The notes: a model not told the origin generated them from the sequence alone. A DNA stretch of 64,000 bases from UBA10347 sp905182135 (GCA_963925805.1 CAWUSE010000021.1:1-64000), one strand, 5' to 3'. Shown: positions 8,153 to 17,033, numbered from the stretch's first letter. Program-made: numbers and translations.

Positions 8153-8646
8153 TCCTGGACGCCATGCGCCATTTGTTTGCTGATCCGGCTGCACTCGCCT
8201 CTCAGATTCCGCGATTCACCGAAGCTGAGGTTGAACCGACTGCCCGGGGCTGGCTCGTCGGAGGCGAACACCTCTTGCACCGCGATCAGGACCTCACCAT
8301 TATGTTGATCGACACTCTGCCCGGGGTGGTGCAACCACCACATGAACACAACGTGGATGTCTTCATAGGTGTCTTCGAGGGTTGCGAAGAACAACGTTTC
8401 TGGAAACGTACAGACGACGGCATCGTGTCGACCCCAGGACAGTCACTAAAAGCAGGCGACATTCTCAGCCTCGGGGTACAGGCCGTCCATGCAATCAGCG
8501 CACCCCGCGACCAACACGCTCGTGCCGTACACGTCTACCTCGGCGATGTCTACGACGTTGCACGTTCAGTCTTTCATCCCGAGTCACTTCTCGAGCATCG
8601 GTATACGAGCGACCGCTATGACGAATTTTGTCGAGCAAGCGGCTGA
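8065..8646 (+). CDS. Cupin, cysteine-dioxygenase-like
   Basis: A 193-residue cupin resembling bacterial cysteine dioxygenase-like proteins. The first cupin motif is PPHEHNVDVFIGVFEGCEE (two candidate metal histidines plus the trailing glycine), followed by a beta strand ERFW-like segment (EQRFWKR), GDILSLG and the second motif AVHAISAP with a third candidate histidine. Such enzymes oxidise thiols with a non-heme iron, but the actual thiol or even redox activity is not proven. The ATG at 8065 is annotated; the in-frame GTG at 8074 sits 7 bases after TAAGAT (8061-8066), so a leaderless start there is an attractive alternative. An MBL hydrolase follows 39 bases downstream. Confidence 0.75.
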   Translation: MARVRTPPVLEDLVDTCKLSVASDSPHSMILDAMRHLFADPAALASQIPRFTEAEVEPTARGWLVGGEHLLHRDQDLTIMLIDTLPGVVQPPHEHNVDVFIGVFEGCEEQRFWKRTDDGIVSTPGQSLKAGDILSLGVQAVHAISAPRDQHARAVHVYLGDVYDVARSVFHPESLLEHRYTSDRYDEFCRASG

Positions 8647-8673
8647 ACCGAACTCGCTTCTAGCGCAGTTTGG

Positions 8674-8679
8674 TAGGTT
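8674..8679 (+). promoter_or_regulatory. Candidate -10 box of the MBL hydrolase gene (leaderless pattern)
   Basis: TAGGTT is followed by 6 bases and the ATG at 8686. Confidence 0.4.
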
Positions 8680-8685
8680 CGGGCC

Positions 8686-9390
8686 ATGAGCGAAGCCCAA
8701 GCCCACAGCACCGACCACAGCAGCACGGTTGAGCATTACTGCGGAGCCGCACACATAGGTGTCAAGCCCGCAGCCAATGCGGGTCCAACCCTGCACTACC
8801 AGGATCACCAGACCGACATCCACAAGGTCGTCGTCGGCGATTACGAGAACAATGTATTCATCGTGCGGTGCCGCGATACCGGCGATGCGGTACTGATCGA
8901 CGCTGCCAACGAGCACGACCGGCTGCTCGAATTATCGCGGAACTTGGGTGTTCACACCGTGATCGAAACCCACGGCCATCACGACCACATCGGTGCCGTC
9001 ACTGAAATGCGCAACGCTGGCTACAACGTCCACGTGACCAGCGAAGACGCCCACATGCTTCCGTCCTATGACCAGCTCATCGAGAATGAGCAGGTATTCG
9101 AAATTGGTAAGCTCCGACTTCGCTCACTTAAGACGCCCGGCCACACCGATGGCTCAGTATCGTTCGAAATCCTCGGCTCGCCTGTCTTGTTCAGCGGCGA
9201 CACCCTGTTCCCTGGAGGCCCGGGCGCCACCAAATTCGGCGGCAACTTCGACACCATTATCAAGACCATCGACGAACTCATGTTCTCGGCTTTCTCACCC
9301 GACACGATCGTCATGCCAGGGCACGGCGACGACACCACAATCGGCGTCGAGCGTCCATTTCTTCAAGAGTGGTCCGATCGCGGCTGGTAG
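8686..9390 (+). CDS. MBL-fold metallohydrolase, glyoxalase II-like
   Basis: A 234-residue metallo-beta-lactamase-fold protein. The dinuclear zinc site is complete: ETHGHHDHIG (HxHxDH), the third histidine in LKTPGHTDGS, the bridging aspartate in LFSGDTLFPGG and the last histidine in VMPGHGDD. The residues before the fold (1-40) are family-variable. Homologues hydrolyse thioesters or oxidise persulfides; the GGPGATKFGGNF insert is like that of glyoxalase II-type proteins in actinobacteria. Neighbouring cupin and a small conserved-looking gene (12-base gap) form a short plus-strand operon. The exact reaction is open. Confidence 0.82.
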   Translation: MSEAQAHSTDHSSTVEHYCGAAHIGVKPAANAGPTLHYQDHQTDIHKVVVGDYENNVFIVRCRDTGDAVLIDAANEHDRLLELSRNLGVHTVIETHGHHDHIGAVTEMRNAGYNVHVTSEDAHMLPSYDQLIENEQVFEIGKLRLRSLKTPGHTDGSVSFEILGSPVLFSGDTLFPGGPGATKFGGNFDTIIKTIDELMFSAFSPDTIVMPGHGDDTTIGVERPFLQEWSDRGW

Positions 9391-9402
9391 CCCCAAACCG
9401 CC

Positions 9403-9783
9403 ATGAGCACGACTACAGCCGACGATCGGCCGTTTGACTTCACGCCGATCGGCACGACCGATCTTCCTGCGACCCCAACGCGTGATCGCAATATCGCCGC
9501 TAGTGCTTGGAACCAGGCCCCAGATGCGCTCTTGGCGCTTGGCGAACCGCTCGGTATTAGTGCTGACGCCACTGCGTACAAGCGGCGTATTGGCGACTGG
9601 CTACTTTGGCGGGCTGGACCGGCTCGGGGTCCTGCCCGCTACTTAGCAATCAATAGTGCAGACCTGGTCAAGCAGTTTGACTTCACGCTCGAGGCGGACG
9701 GCGGCCACCACGGCATCGGCCCTTCAGGCCTAGAACACACCCGCTTTCGCACCTGGAAAGAAGATCTCTTGGGGCGAGAGTGA
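9403..9783 (+). CDS. Hypothetical protein, 126 residues
   Basis: Soluble protein of 126 residues with no named domain. It contains DWLLWRAGPARGPARYLAI and FDFTLEADGGHHGIGPSG, conserved-looking stretches with tryptophans, arginines and a His-His-Gly turn. It starts 12 bases after the MBL hydrolase stop, so the two are probably cotranscribed and functionally linked. The final residues RFRTWKEDLLGRE are charged. I do not recognise the family. Confidence 0.65.
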   Translation: MSTTTADDRPFDFTPIGTTDLPATPTRDRNIAASAWNQAPDALLALGEPLGISADATAYKRRIGDWLLWRAGPARGPARYLAINSADLVKQFDFTLEADGGHHGIGPSGLEHTRFRTWKEDLLGRE

Positions 9784-10581
9784 GCACCTGGCTCATCAAC
9801 ACATTCGACGTCCTCTATGCCCGACTCACCCCACAAAACAGTTGGAACAAGCGCACAATCGCGCTCCGAAAAGACGCTGTTTGGCGAGCTAGTCATGACC
9901 CGAGACCGCGAAGAATAGTCCCGGCGTCGTCCATAGTTTCGCGTCCAACTCCACCGCCGCTGCGATCAGCAGGCACACGCACAAATACCCTTTCCGGATC
10001 CTTCTTCTGCTTAAACAACTCCGAAGTCGTTCCATTGGTCAGCGGTCATTCAAGCACGACTCATGGCGAACGTGCCCCGAATCTACGAACTATGGGGGCG
10101 GTGTAGGCGTAAGAGCCGCGTTTGTCGACGTGGCCGAGCCCCAGGTGTAGGTACGCGAATCATGGGCGGCCATATCAGCCCGCATATGCCTGGAATACCT
10201 TCCGCGCGCTCGTCGTCAACGGAGATCACTAGGCCTTTTGATGCCACGAAGCCCAGGTTTGGGACATGTCTTCCCCGGCGCGTTCCGCAACCCGGTCGAT
10301 GCCCGCCCGCTGATCTTTGGATAGATCCAACAGTTTGGATGTAACCGTTCATCAGTTCGGCACCGAGTTCAGACTCGCTCGTGAAGGTGCCCCCTAGGGG
10401 GTGCTTGCTCACATCTTGGCTTTGCATGGACTCTTGTATTGCAACCAATATGGTCCGCAGATTGCGTCGCAGCCGTGCCCAGGCGAGCACTCGGTTTATT
10501 TTCCACCGCACTCAGTTTCTTATGAGCAGCATCTAGGTGCGACAATAGATTCCTACTATCGATCCATATGGAGATTTTTGA
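9784..10581. other. 798-base region without a confident gene
   Basis: Reading frames on both strands exist but look like random Arg/Ser/Pro-rich translations. A perfect 12-base palindrome CCCCCTAGGGGG lies at 10390-10401. The final part holds TAGATT and TACTAT elements (10546-10559) and a TGGAG ribosome binding site (10569-10574) for the next gene. The rest may be the remnant of a lost gene. Confidence 0.45.
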
Positions 10582-11925
10582 ATGCCTGCGAATCCGCTGA
10601 ACACCGATGATTTCGGCGGTCAGATGTATGACCTGTCAATGTCCGAAGGCGCCCGTCCTCTACTCGAGAAGGTCGTCAAGTTCATTGCGGCCGAAGTCGA
10701 TCCCATTACCGAAGAGTTTCACCAAATGGGTGAAGGCCGCGAAGACCGCTGGAGCTGGGTCCCCGGGCAACTTGAACTGCTCGATGATGCCAAGGCCAAA
10801 GCTCGTGAACAAGGGCTATGGAACTTCTTCCTGCCTGATGCCGAGACCGGCGAAGGTCTCAGCAATTTGGACTACGCCTATATCGCTAATGAGCTTGGCA
10901 AGAACAGCCTCGCCTCGGCGGTACTGAACTGCGCTGCTCCTGATACTGGCAACATGGAAGTGCTCGAGCGTGTCGGCACGCCTGAGCAAAAGGCCAAGTG
11001 GCTCACTCCTCTTCTGGAGGGCAAGATCCGTTCTGCCTACGTCATGACCGAGCCTCACTACGCATCATCTGACGCCAAGAACGTCCAGACCTCTGCCATC
11101 CTCGATGGTGACGAATGGGTCATCAACGGCGAGAAGTACTACGCCTCTGGCGCTGGTGATCCTCGCTGCAAGATCATGATCGTCATGGTTCGCACCAACC
11201 CTGATGCTGCACCTCACCTCCAGCAATCACAGATCCTCGTACCGATCGATGCCGCAGGCGTCGACGTACTCGGTCCAATGCATGTCTTTGGTAGCGACGA
11301 CGCCCCCCATGGCCATATGCACCTCAAGTTCACTGATGTGCGAGTTCCCAAAGAGAACATGCTTCTCGGTGAAGGTCGCGGCTTCGAGATCAGCCAGCTG
11401 CGTCTCGGCCCTGGCCGCATCCACCACTGCATGCGCTCAATTGGCGCCGCGGACAAGGCACTGCAGCTCTTCTGTGAACGCGGTCTTTCGAAGACAGCGT
11501 TCGGCAAGCCACTAATCCAACTTGGTGCCAACATCGAACACGCCAGCCGAATGCGCATCGAGATCGAGGCCATGCGCCTGATGGTTCTTCGTGCCGCTCG
11601 GGCTATGGACGTGCTCGGCAACCGGGAGGCACGTGTGTGGGTATCAGCCGTCAAGGCAATGGTTCCTGAACGAGTGTGCAACATCATCGACCAAGCCATT
11701 CAGATGCACGGTGCAACCGGTGTGTCACAGTGGACTGTTCTGCCGTCGCTCTATCACTCCCAGCGCACGCTGCGATTGGCAGACGGACCGGACGAGGTGC
11801 ATCACATGGTTGTGGGTCGCGCCGAAGTTGCTCGCTATACCGCGCAGCCTCTCGCTGGTTTGCAAACGGGCATGGTTGATTACGCCAACCCACTTCAAAT
11901 TGAACGCATCCCAATGCCCGAGTAG
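10582..11925 (+). CDS. Acyl-CoA dehydrogenase, ACAD10/11-like
   Basis: A 447-residue acyl-CoA dehydrogenase of the longer ACAD10/11-like subgroup. It has an N-terminal helical region with FIAAEVDPITEEFHQMGEG, FAD/substrate segments RSAYVMTEPHYASSDA and INGEKYYASGAGDPRC, and a C-terminal domain with SKTAFGKPLIQLG, IQMHGATGVSQ and RLADGPDEVHHMVVGR. The last motif is where the adenine side of FAD binds between subunits. Such enzymes dehydrogenate long or hydroxylated acyl-CoAs. A ribosome binding site TGGAG is placed 7 bases before the ATG. It is monocistronic with a large hairpin about 140 bases downstream. Confidence 0.92.
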   Translation: MPANPLNTDDFGGQMYDLSMSEGARPLLEKVVKFIAAEVDPITEEFHQMGEGREDRWSWVPGQLELLDDAKAKAREQGLWNFFLPDAETGEGLSNLDYAYIANELGKNSLASAVLNCAAPDTGNMEVLERVGTPEQKAKWLTPLLEGKIRSAYVMTEPHYASSDAKNVQTSAILDGDEWVINGEKYYASGAGDPRCKIMIVMVRTNPDAAPHLQQSQILVPIDAAGVDVLGPMHVFGSDDAPHGHMHLKFTDVRVPKENMLLGEGRGFEISQLRLGPGRIHHCMRSIGAADKALQLFCERGLSKTAFGKPLIQLGANIEHASRMRIEIEAMRLMVLRAARAMDVLGNREARVWVSAVKAMVPERVCNIIDQAIQMHGATGVSQWTVLPSLYHSQRTLRLADGPDEVHHMVVGRAEVARYTAQPLAGLQTGMVDYANPLQIERIPMPE

Positions 11926-12673
11926 AGATAGACCGGCGTTCGAATCGGCGCTGTGCTCCTCACCAAGACCTTGTCTGGGCTAATCCTCGACAGTCTCGGC
12001 GAGTTTGGCCAGCGACTATGGCTCAACGCTGCAACACGATCTCCTTTACGACCAAAGGCGATGACAACACCCGCACTGCGCAAAAGTGCGGGTGTTGTCG
12101 CGTCCGTCGACCGGCGCAAATGAACTGCAGGGAAACCGGCAAAACTGTTCACCGTCGGCATTTGTTAACTCGCAAGCCAACATGGTGGCCGGTTCGAGTG
12201 CCACCTTTTCCAGAAACAACTCCGCCGATGCCAAAGTACCTGCGACGGTGCGGCGCTCTGCTGCTCCACACAGACTCGGGCCCGATGCAAGACACCCCAA
12301 CAAGCACATGACCACGCCCGCCAGCCGATTACCAATGAGGTCGGTCAGCACCGCGACCACGAGGTGATAGGAGACAGGTCCTGGGAGACATAGCCGGGTT
12401 CGTGACTAGTTGTCGCCTCACTACCGGGTGTACAGCTCGGCCCGGACCGCCGATCGAGCTGAGATATGACACAGAAGCGTGCACGGTCTGCGGTCAATTA
12501 TTATCCCCGTGGTTGTTATCCCCGTGGCGTTAGATGTCCCCGAAACCAAACCCTTGGTCCGACGTCCTCATTCGTTATTCGACCCCAACTCCACTCTCAC
12601 GGAAGAGCGGTTTCGTCGCCATTTTGGCATCGTCGCCATTTTGGTATCGTCGGCATTGCAGCAGGCGTCTTGG
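11926..12673. other. 748-base region between convergent genes, no confident gene
   Basis: Contains the hairpin at 12063-12099. A minus-strand frame 12046-12360 (104 codons from a GTG) has a hydrophobic N-terminus ending in LLGCLASG and could be a small secreted or lipoprotein, but it runs through the hairpin and I do not call it. Near 12500-12527 TTATCCCCGTGG occurs twice and near 12613-12650 CGTCGCCATTTTGG occurs twice, so the stretch has local duplications. Confidence 0.4.
12063..12099. terminator. Perfect 15-bp hairpin, probable bidirectional terminator
   Basis: Arms GACAACACCCGCACT (12063-12077) and AGTGCGGGTGTTGTC (12085-12099) pair perfectly around a 7-base loop. No T tract follows on either strand, so it would act as a U-less terminator or RNA-stabilising stem. 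It lies downstream of the acyl-CoA dehydrogenase gene and downstream of the minus-strand sulfur operon. Confidence 0.6.
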
Positions 12674-14056
12674 CTAGCCGAGCAAAGCTACCGTTGTAGC
12701 CCAGGCTCCATAACCGCCGAGGATGTCGGACACGTCAACAAACCGGGCCTGTCGCAGAACGCTAGCTCCTACGGAGGACCGGTAACCGCCAGCACAGAAC
12801 ACGACGGTTGGGGCTTGGGGATCGAGCTCGTCAAGGCGGTCCAAAAGCTGCCCAACGGGGATCGAGGCCGCTCCCTCGATGGACCCCAGAGCAAACTCGC
12901 CTGGGTTCCGCACATCAATGATCTGCAGTCCAGGGATCGAGGTCTTCCGGTGCTCGAACTCGCTTGCTGTCATACGAGACGCTCGTCGCACCCGATCGAC
13001 GCCGGTGGCCATGACAGCCAGCGGGTGTTCGAGGAAGCCGACAACACGATCAAAGCCGATTCGTGCCAGCCGGTTCTTGGCTTCGAGTTCAAACCCTTCG
13101 TCAACGATCAACACCATGTCCACGTCGTGGGGTACGACTGAGCCTGCAAACTCGGCATAGCGGCCGTTTAGACCGACGTTGATGGAGCCATCAAGATGAC
13201 CTAGGCCAAACGCATCAGGATCGCGTCCGTCAATCATCATTGCACCACCGGCCACAAGGACATCAAGGGATTGCAGATCAAGCGCCTTTGGCATCGTTGT
13301 CTCGTCGAGCAGGTCGCGTTCCTTGCGGTTCAAGACAGCGTCGTATTCGAAATAGCCCGGCACCGGCGGCTGTCCTTCAGTGACCAACTCCATAAACGTC
13401 GCCTTATCCGGTGCCAACAATGCGTAGTTGCTGAGCCGCTGCTCCCCCATCGTCGACCAAGTCTCTGTTGACAAGTTCTTGCCGCACGCTGATCCAGCGC
13501 CGTGCCCCGGATACACCCGTGTCTCGTCAGGCAACGGCAATAATTTGTTGTGCAGGCTGTCGTAGAGTCGTTCGGCTAGATCATCGAGCGTGAAGCCAAC
13601 TGAGGCCAGGAGGTCAGGCCGGCCAACATCACCGATGAACAGGGTGTCACCCGTCAAAACGCCATACGGTGTTTCGTCATCAGCGTGCTCCCACACCACG
13701 ATGCTGATCGACTCTGGGGTGTGGCCTGGGGTGTGCAGTATCTCCAAGAAGACGTCACCGAGAGCGATGCGTTCACCGTCGGCAAGACCGCGCGATACAA
13801 ACTCGGTCTCGGCAACTGATGAGAGGGCTATTTCGGCTCCGGTAGCGGCAGCCAGTTCTAGATGGCCCGACACAAAATCCGCGTGGAAGTGCGTTTCGAT
13901 GACCAACTCAATCTTCATCCCAGCAGACTCCGCATCACGAACGTACTCGTCGATATCGCGACGAGGATCCACGACAACGGCGCGCCCGCTGGCCTCATCA
14001 CCTATCAGATACGAAGCCTGGGACAAGCAATCAAGGTAGTACTGAGTGAATTTCAT
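12674..14056 (-). CDS. Persulfide dioxygenase-like MBL protein fused to two rhodanese domains
   Basis: A 460-residue fusion. Residues 1-250 are an MBL fold of the ETHE1/persulfide dioxygenase type: THFHADFVSGH (H56, H58, D60, H65), ILHTPGHTPES, LTGDTLFIGDVGRPDLL and YPGHGAGSACG. Residues about 265-350 form a first rhodanese domain without an active cysteine and 365-460 a second with C421 (VVFCAGGYRSS). PDO-rhodanese proteins oxidise glutathione- or other persulfides to sulfite and exchange sulfane sulfur with sulfite or thiols. It is the last gene of a four-gene operon with a rhodanese/YgaP-like protein directly upstream. The single mononuclear iron ligand set appears complete. Confidence in architecture is high, in the thiol carrier low. 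Confidence 0.9.
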   Translation of the reverse strand: MKFTQYYLDCLSQASYLIGDEASGRAVVVDPRRDIDEYVRDAESAGMKIELVIETHFHADFVSGHLELAAATGAEIALSSVAETEFVSRGLADGERIALGDVFLEILHTPGHTPESISIVVWEHADDETPYGVLTGDTLFIGDVGRPDLLASVGFTLDDLAERLYDSLHNKLLPLPDETRVYPGHGAGSACGKNLSTETWSTMGEQRLSNYALLAPDKATFMELVTEGQPPVPGYFEYDAVLNRKERDLLDETTMPKALDLQSLDVLVAGGAMMIDGRDPDAFGLGHLDGSINVGLNGRYAEFAGSVVPHDVDMVLIVDEGFELEAKNRLARIGFDRVVGFLEHPLAVMATGVDRVRRASRMTASEFEHRKTSIPGLQIIDVRNPGEFALGSIEGAASIPVGQLLDRLDELDPQAPTVVFCAGGYRSSVGASVLRQARFVDVSDILGGYGAWATTVALLG

Positions 14057-14057
14057 T

Positions 14058-14672
14058 TTAGGCTCGCCCTCGGTCTATGGCGGTGGAAGTCTCGTGGACA
14101 TTCATCTCATTGATGACGCTGGCGACGTCACACTGGTCGGTTTTGTTGTACGGAAGCTTGGACAGCATTGCTGCCATAACGCACGAGTTTGAAATACTTG
14201 AGTAGACCAGGCCAAGGGCCACACCAGCAGCAATCCATTTGGCTTGACTAATAACGACGCTTGCCAGGACGCCTGCGAGCGCCATAGATCCAGCGATCAG
14301 CCGTACCTGGCGATCCATGGCCCATCGCTCCCTGGAGCCGTGGACAATGTCTCCGTCGATTTCCTTCCAGGCGTTTATCCCGCCTTCGAGGATGTGCAGC
14401 GCTTCCTTACCCTCGTCAATCAATGCGTGGTGTGCTTCGGTCGCTCGCCCGCCTGACTGGCATACGAGCACGACCGGGTGTTTGACATCTGCTAGATCGC
14501 AGGCATATTCGCTCAGCGTGTCAAGTGGGACGTTGAAGGAACCAGGGATGTGCGAGGTCTCGAACTCGCCGCCGGTGCGGACATCGAGCAGTCGGATGTG
14601 CGGGTGAGTAGCCATCAGTTGTTGGAGCTCAGCCGCCGAGACGAGATCAGTAGCTGGAAGACGGTTGGTCAT
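14058..14672 (-). CDS. Rhodanese with C-terminal membrane domain (YgaP-like)
   Basis: A 204-residue protein with an N-terminal rhodanese domain (about 10-115; active cysteine C71 in LVCQSGGRAT) and a C-terminal DUF2892-type domain with two membrane helices (about 128-175), as in E. coli YgaP, a membrane-bound sulfurtransferase. It would move sulfane sulfur at the inner face of the membrane. Its ATG overlaps the TGA of the carbonic anhydrase gene (ATGA) and its stop lies one base before the persulfide dioxygenase fusion, so it is translationally tied to both. C-terminal residues 176-204 are polar. Confidence 0.88.
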   Translation of the reverse strand: MTNRLPATDLVSAAELQQLMATHPHIRLLDVRTGGEFETSHIPGSFNVPLDTLSEYACDLADVKHPVVLVCQSGGRATEAHHALIDEGKEALHILEGGINAWKEIDGDIVHGSRERWAMDRQVRLIAGSMALAGVLASVVISQAKWIAAGVALGLVYSSISNSCVMAAMLSKLPYNKTDQCDVASVINEMNVHETSTAIDRGRA

Positions 14673-15238
14673 AGATCATCCCTTTCAGAGACATTGGTGA
14701 GACAGGTCAGTTCAGGAGCATGTACCGTGCGTAATGTGTCGGTGTCGACCTCATAGATCACGCCCCTCACCGCGACGTTTCCGGCCCGAATGGCTTCGCC
14801 AGTCGGCGTTGTGGACGTCGTCAGCGTCTGAATACTTGCGAGTATGTTCCGTTCCGCTAGCAGGTCAACACCGGGACACCCACCGACGCCTAGGAGTGGT
14901 GCAATCTGGGAAATTAGCGGCTGAAGATAGCTAGTCGTTGTGCCTGCGCAGGCTGCCCCCACCGCGCCGCAGCTCGTATGGCCAAGCACGATCACCAACC
15001 GAACATTCAGCTCGTCGATGGCGTAGTCGATACTCGCGACCGCTGCAGAGGTCGCTATGTTTCCGGCTACTCGAACCACGAAGAGTTCGCCTGCATCTTG
15101 GTCAAAGATCACAGAAGGTGGGACCCGAGCATCGGAACAACTTAGAATCGCGGCCACTGGTTTATGGTCGGGCATTACGGATCGCCCCGGATTTCGCACG
15201 TGTTCATGGGCAGCGAGCAGCCGGTGCCAGTTATCCAT
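14669..15238 (-). CDS. Beta-class carbonic anhydrase
   Basis: A 189-residue zinc enzyme interconverting CO2 and bicarbonate. The beta-class zinc ligands are present: C34 with the D36/R38 dyad (SCSDARVPPS), H87 and C90 (LGHTSCGAV). FVVRVAGN follows as usual. The ATG at 15238 overlaps the end of the SulP gene by 8 bases (ATGGATAA), which fixes the start; longer in-frame starts would run deep inside SulP. Coupling with a SulP transporter is well known for bicarbonate uptake, although the sulfur enzymes downstream make sulfate or sulfite movement equally worth considering. Confidence 0.9.
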   Translation of the reverse strand: MDNWHRLLAAHEHVRNPGRSVMPDHKPVAAILSCSDARVPPSVIFDQDAGELFVVRVAGNIATSAAVASIDYAIDELNVRLVIVLGHTSCGAVGAACAGTTTSYLQPLISQIAPLLGVGGCPGVDLLAERNILASIQTLTTSTTPTGEAIRAGNVAVRGVIYEVDTDTLRTVHAPELTCLTNVSERDDL

Positions 15239-16997
15239 GATCGACCAACCCCTCCCCAAAGGTTCGTCCCGAAGTGTCGCATCGTTCGTCGATACCACAG
15301 CGACGTTGATCACATGGTGCGAGGTTGCCACTGCTGATGGCCTTGACTGCTTCGTAGGTACTCGCGTGCACCCGACCACCAAGCTCATCCCAGATTCCTG
15401 ATCGGCGCAGAACATCTCGCACCGGGCCTTTGACATCACTTAGGTGAAGGGCCACGCCTCGGTCGGCGAGCTCTCGCATCGCTTCGTGCAACCTCTCGGC
15501 TGCTGTTGCGTCGATGTCGTTAATTCCCGACGCATCGAGGACCAGCATGCGTGGTTCCTGGTTGAGCTGTTCACCATAAGAGAGCAGCAACTTCTTTACA
15601 TTTGTCGCATTGACGAATGAAAGGGCTGCATCGATGCGGATAATCGACACGCCAGCAAGCAAATGCACCTCAGGAAACCGGGCCAGATTGCGGTACGTCG
15701 TAGTGCCTTCGACAAGACCGAGTTCTGCACTGTGGGGCATCGACATCCGAGCGAACACCACCAGCATCGAAGCAAGAACGGCTATGACTATGCCGAGTTC
15801 GATACCCACGACCAGCGTGGCCACAAAGGCAACCCCGAGTCCAATCATGTCTGACCGTTTGACTGTTGCAATATGACGCATCTCGGCGATGTCGACCAGG
15901 CCAACAATGGCAACCAAGATGATGGCAGCCAGTGCGGCGTTCGGTAGCGATGTCAGCAATGGCGTCAGGAAAGCAATGGTGAGCAACACGACCGCAGCGG
16001 TGACCAGCGACGCGACCTGTGTGCGGGCTCCCGCCGTGTCGTTGACAGCGGTTCGAGAAAATCCTCCTGTAACGGGGTAGCCGCCGAACATGCCCGAAGC
16101 GAGATTGGCGGCGCCCAATCCAATAAGTTCCGAGTTGGGTTCGACCTCGTAGTTATGTCGCCGGGCGTACACCTTGGCGACAGCAATTGATTCCATGAAC
16201 CCAACCAAGGTGATGACGAAGGCCGTTCCAACAAGGCTTGACATCAACGTTCCGTCGAGCTCAGGCAAACCAAAGGCGGGCAGCGAGTCAGGAATATCGC
16301 CCACTACCCGAACACCATCTTCCTCGAGGCCGAGCAGATCGACAGCAAGGATTGACGCCACTACGACCACCAGAGCGCCAGGCACCATAGGGGCAAACCG
16401 CTTTATAGCGAGGAGCGCTCCGATCGAGAGCACGCCGATCATGAGCGTAGCAATGTGTATCCCTGCCAGATTTGCGATGACTTCGAGCACGGTCTCATAG
16501 AAGTATTCTTTGCGCTCGATCGAAATACCTAGCAAGTGTTTCGTTTGCGAGAAGCCGATAATCATCGCAGCGGCTGCAGTGAAACCAATAAGTACTGAAT
16601 GCGAAAGAAAGTTCACCAGAAAGCCAAGGCGCCCCACCCCCAGAGCGAGATGAATCAATCCGACCATCAGAGCCAACGTCGCGGCAGCGCTGAGATAACC
16701 GGTCGTCCCCTCTTCCACAATCGGAGCAAGGGCAGATGCGGTCAGAAGTGAGACGATGGCAACCGGACCGACAGCAAGTTGACGTGAGGTACCAAACAAC
16801 GCGTAGACGATCACGGGAATCGTTGCCGCGTACAGGCCAACCGCAGGTGGCAGCCCAGCAATGAGAGCATATGCCATTGCTTGTGGCACCAGCATTGCGC
16901 CAACGGTAACCCCTGCAGCAAGATCACTTCGCAGCTCAGTTCGGCGATATTCCGGCGCCCAACTCAGTACCGGCATACATGACCGGAGAATCTTCAT
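15231..16997 (-). CDS. SulP-family anion transporter with STAS domain
   Basis: A 588-residue membrane protein. The transport domain (about 10-400) opens with LRSDLAAGVTVGAMLVPQAMAY, the SulP signature, and includes GGYPVTGGFSRTAVN. The C-terminal STAS domain (about 430-550) contains RMLVLDASGINDIDATA. SulP proteins carry sulfate, bicarbonate or related anions; substrate is undecided. ATG at 16997 gives the usual N-terminus and sits 6 bases after TACAAT, suggesting a leaderless mRNA; the frame upstream to 17063 looks non-coding. It is the first gene of the operon SulP - carbonic anhydrase - rhodanese - persulfide dioxygenase. Confidence 0.92.
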   Translation of the reverse strand: MKILRSCMPVLSWAPEYRRTELRSDLAAGVTVGAMLVPQAMAYALIAGLPPAVGLYAATIPVIVYALFGTSRQLAVGPVAIVSLLTASALAPIVEEGTTGYLSAAATLALMVGLIHLALGVGRLGFLVNFLSHSVLIGFTAAAAMIIGFSQTKHLLGISIERKEYFYETVLEVIANLAGIHIATLMIGVLSIGALLAIKRFAPMVPGALVVVVASILAVDLLGLEEDGVRVVGDIPDSLPAFGLPELDGTLMSSLVGTAFVITLVGFMESIAVAKVYARRHNYEVEPNSELIGLGAANLASGMFGGYPVTGGFSRTAVNDTAGARTQVASLVTAAVVLLTIAFLTPLLTSLPNAALAAIILVAIVGLVDIAEMRHIATVKRSDMIGLGVAFVATLVVGIELGIVIAVLASMLVVFARMSMPHSAELGLVEGTTTYRNLARFPEVHLLAGVSIIRIDAALSFVNATNVKKLLLSYGEQLNQEPRMLVLDASGINDIDATAAERLHEAMRELADRGVALHLSDVKGPVRDVLRRSGIWDELGGRVHASTYEAVKAISSGNLAPCDQRRCGIDERCDTSGRTFGEGLVDHG

Positions 16998-17003
16998 ATC
17001 TAT

Positions 17004-17033
17004 ATTGTACGGACATTCGCACCAAAGAGGCAA
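17004..17033 (-). promoter_or_regulatory. Promoter of the SulP operon (leaderless pattern)
   Basis: On the minus strand TTGCCT (17033-17028), an 18-base spacer and TACAAT (17009-17004), then 6 bases to the ATG at 16997. The mRNA would begin at or next to the start codon. Confidence 0.5.

Noticed and set aside
10083..10511. Minus-strand 142-codon frame in the empty region
   Set aside because: Arg/Gly-rich, no motif, and the opposite strand is equally open, as expected of non-coding DNA in this composition.
12046..12360. Minus-strand 104-codon frame with a hydrophobic N-terminus and cysteines
   Set aside because: It runs through both arms of the strong hairpin, has no promoter-like element or ribosome binding site, and matches no family. 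Left as a remark in the region entry.
12500..12650. Short direct repeats considered as CRISPR or mobile-element ends
   Set aside because: Only two copies each, no regular spacers and no transposase nearby.
12479..13141. Plus-strand 220-codon frame overlapping the persulfide dioxygenase gene
   Set aside because: Antisense shadow of a gene with clear catalytic motifs.
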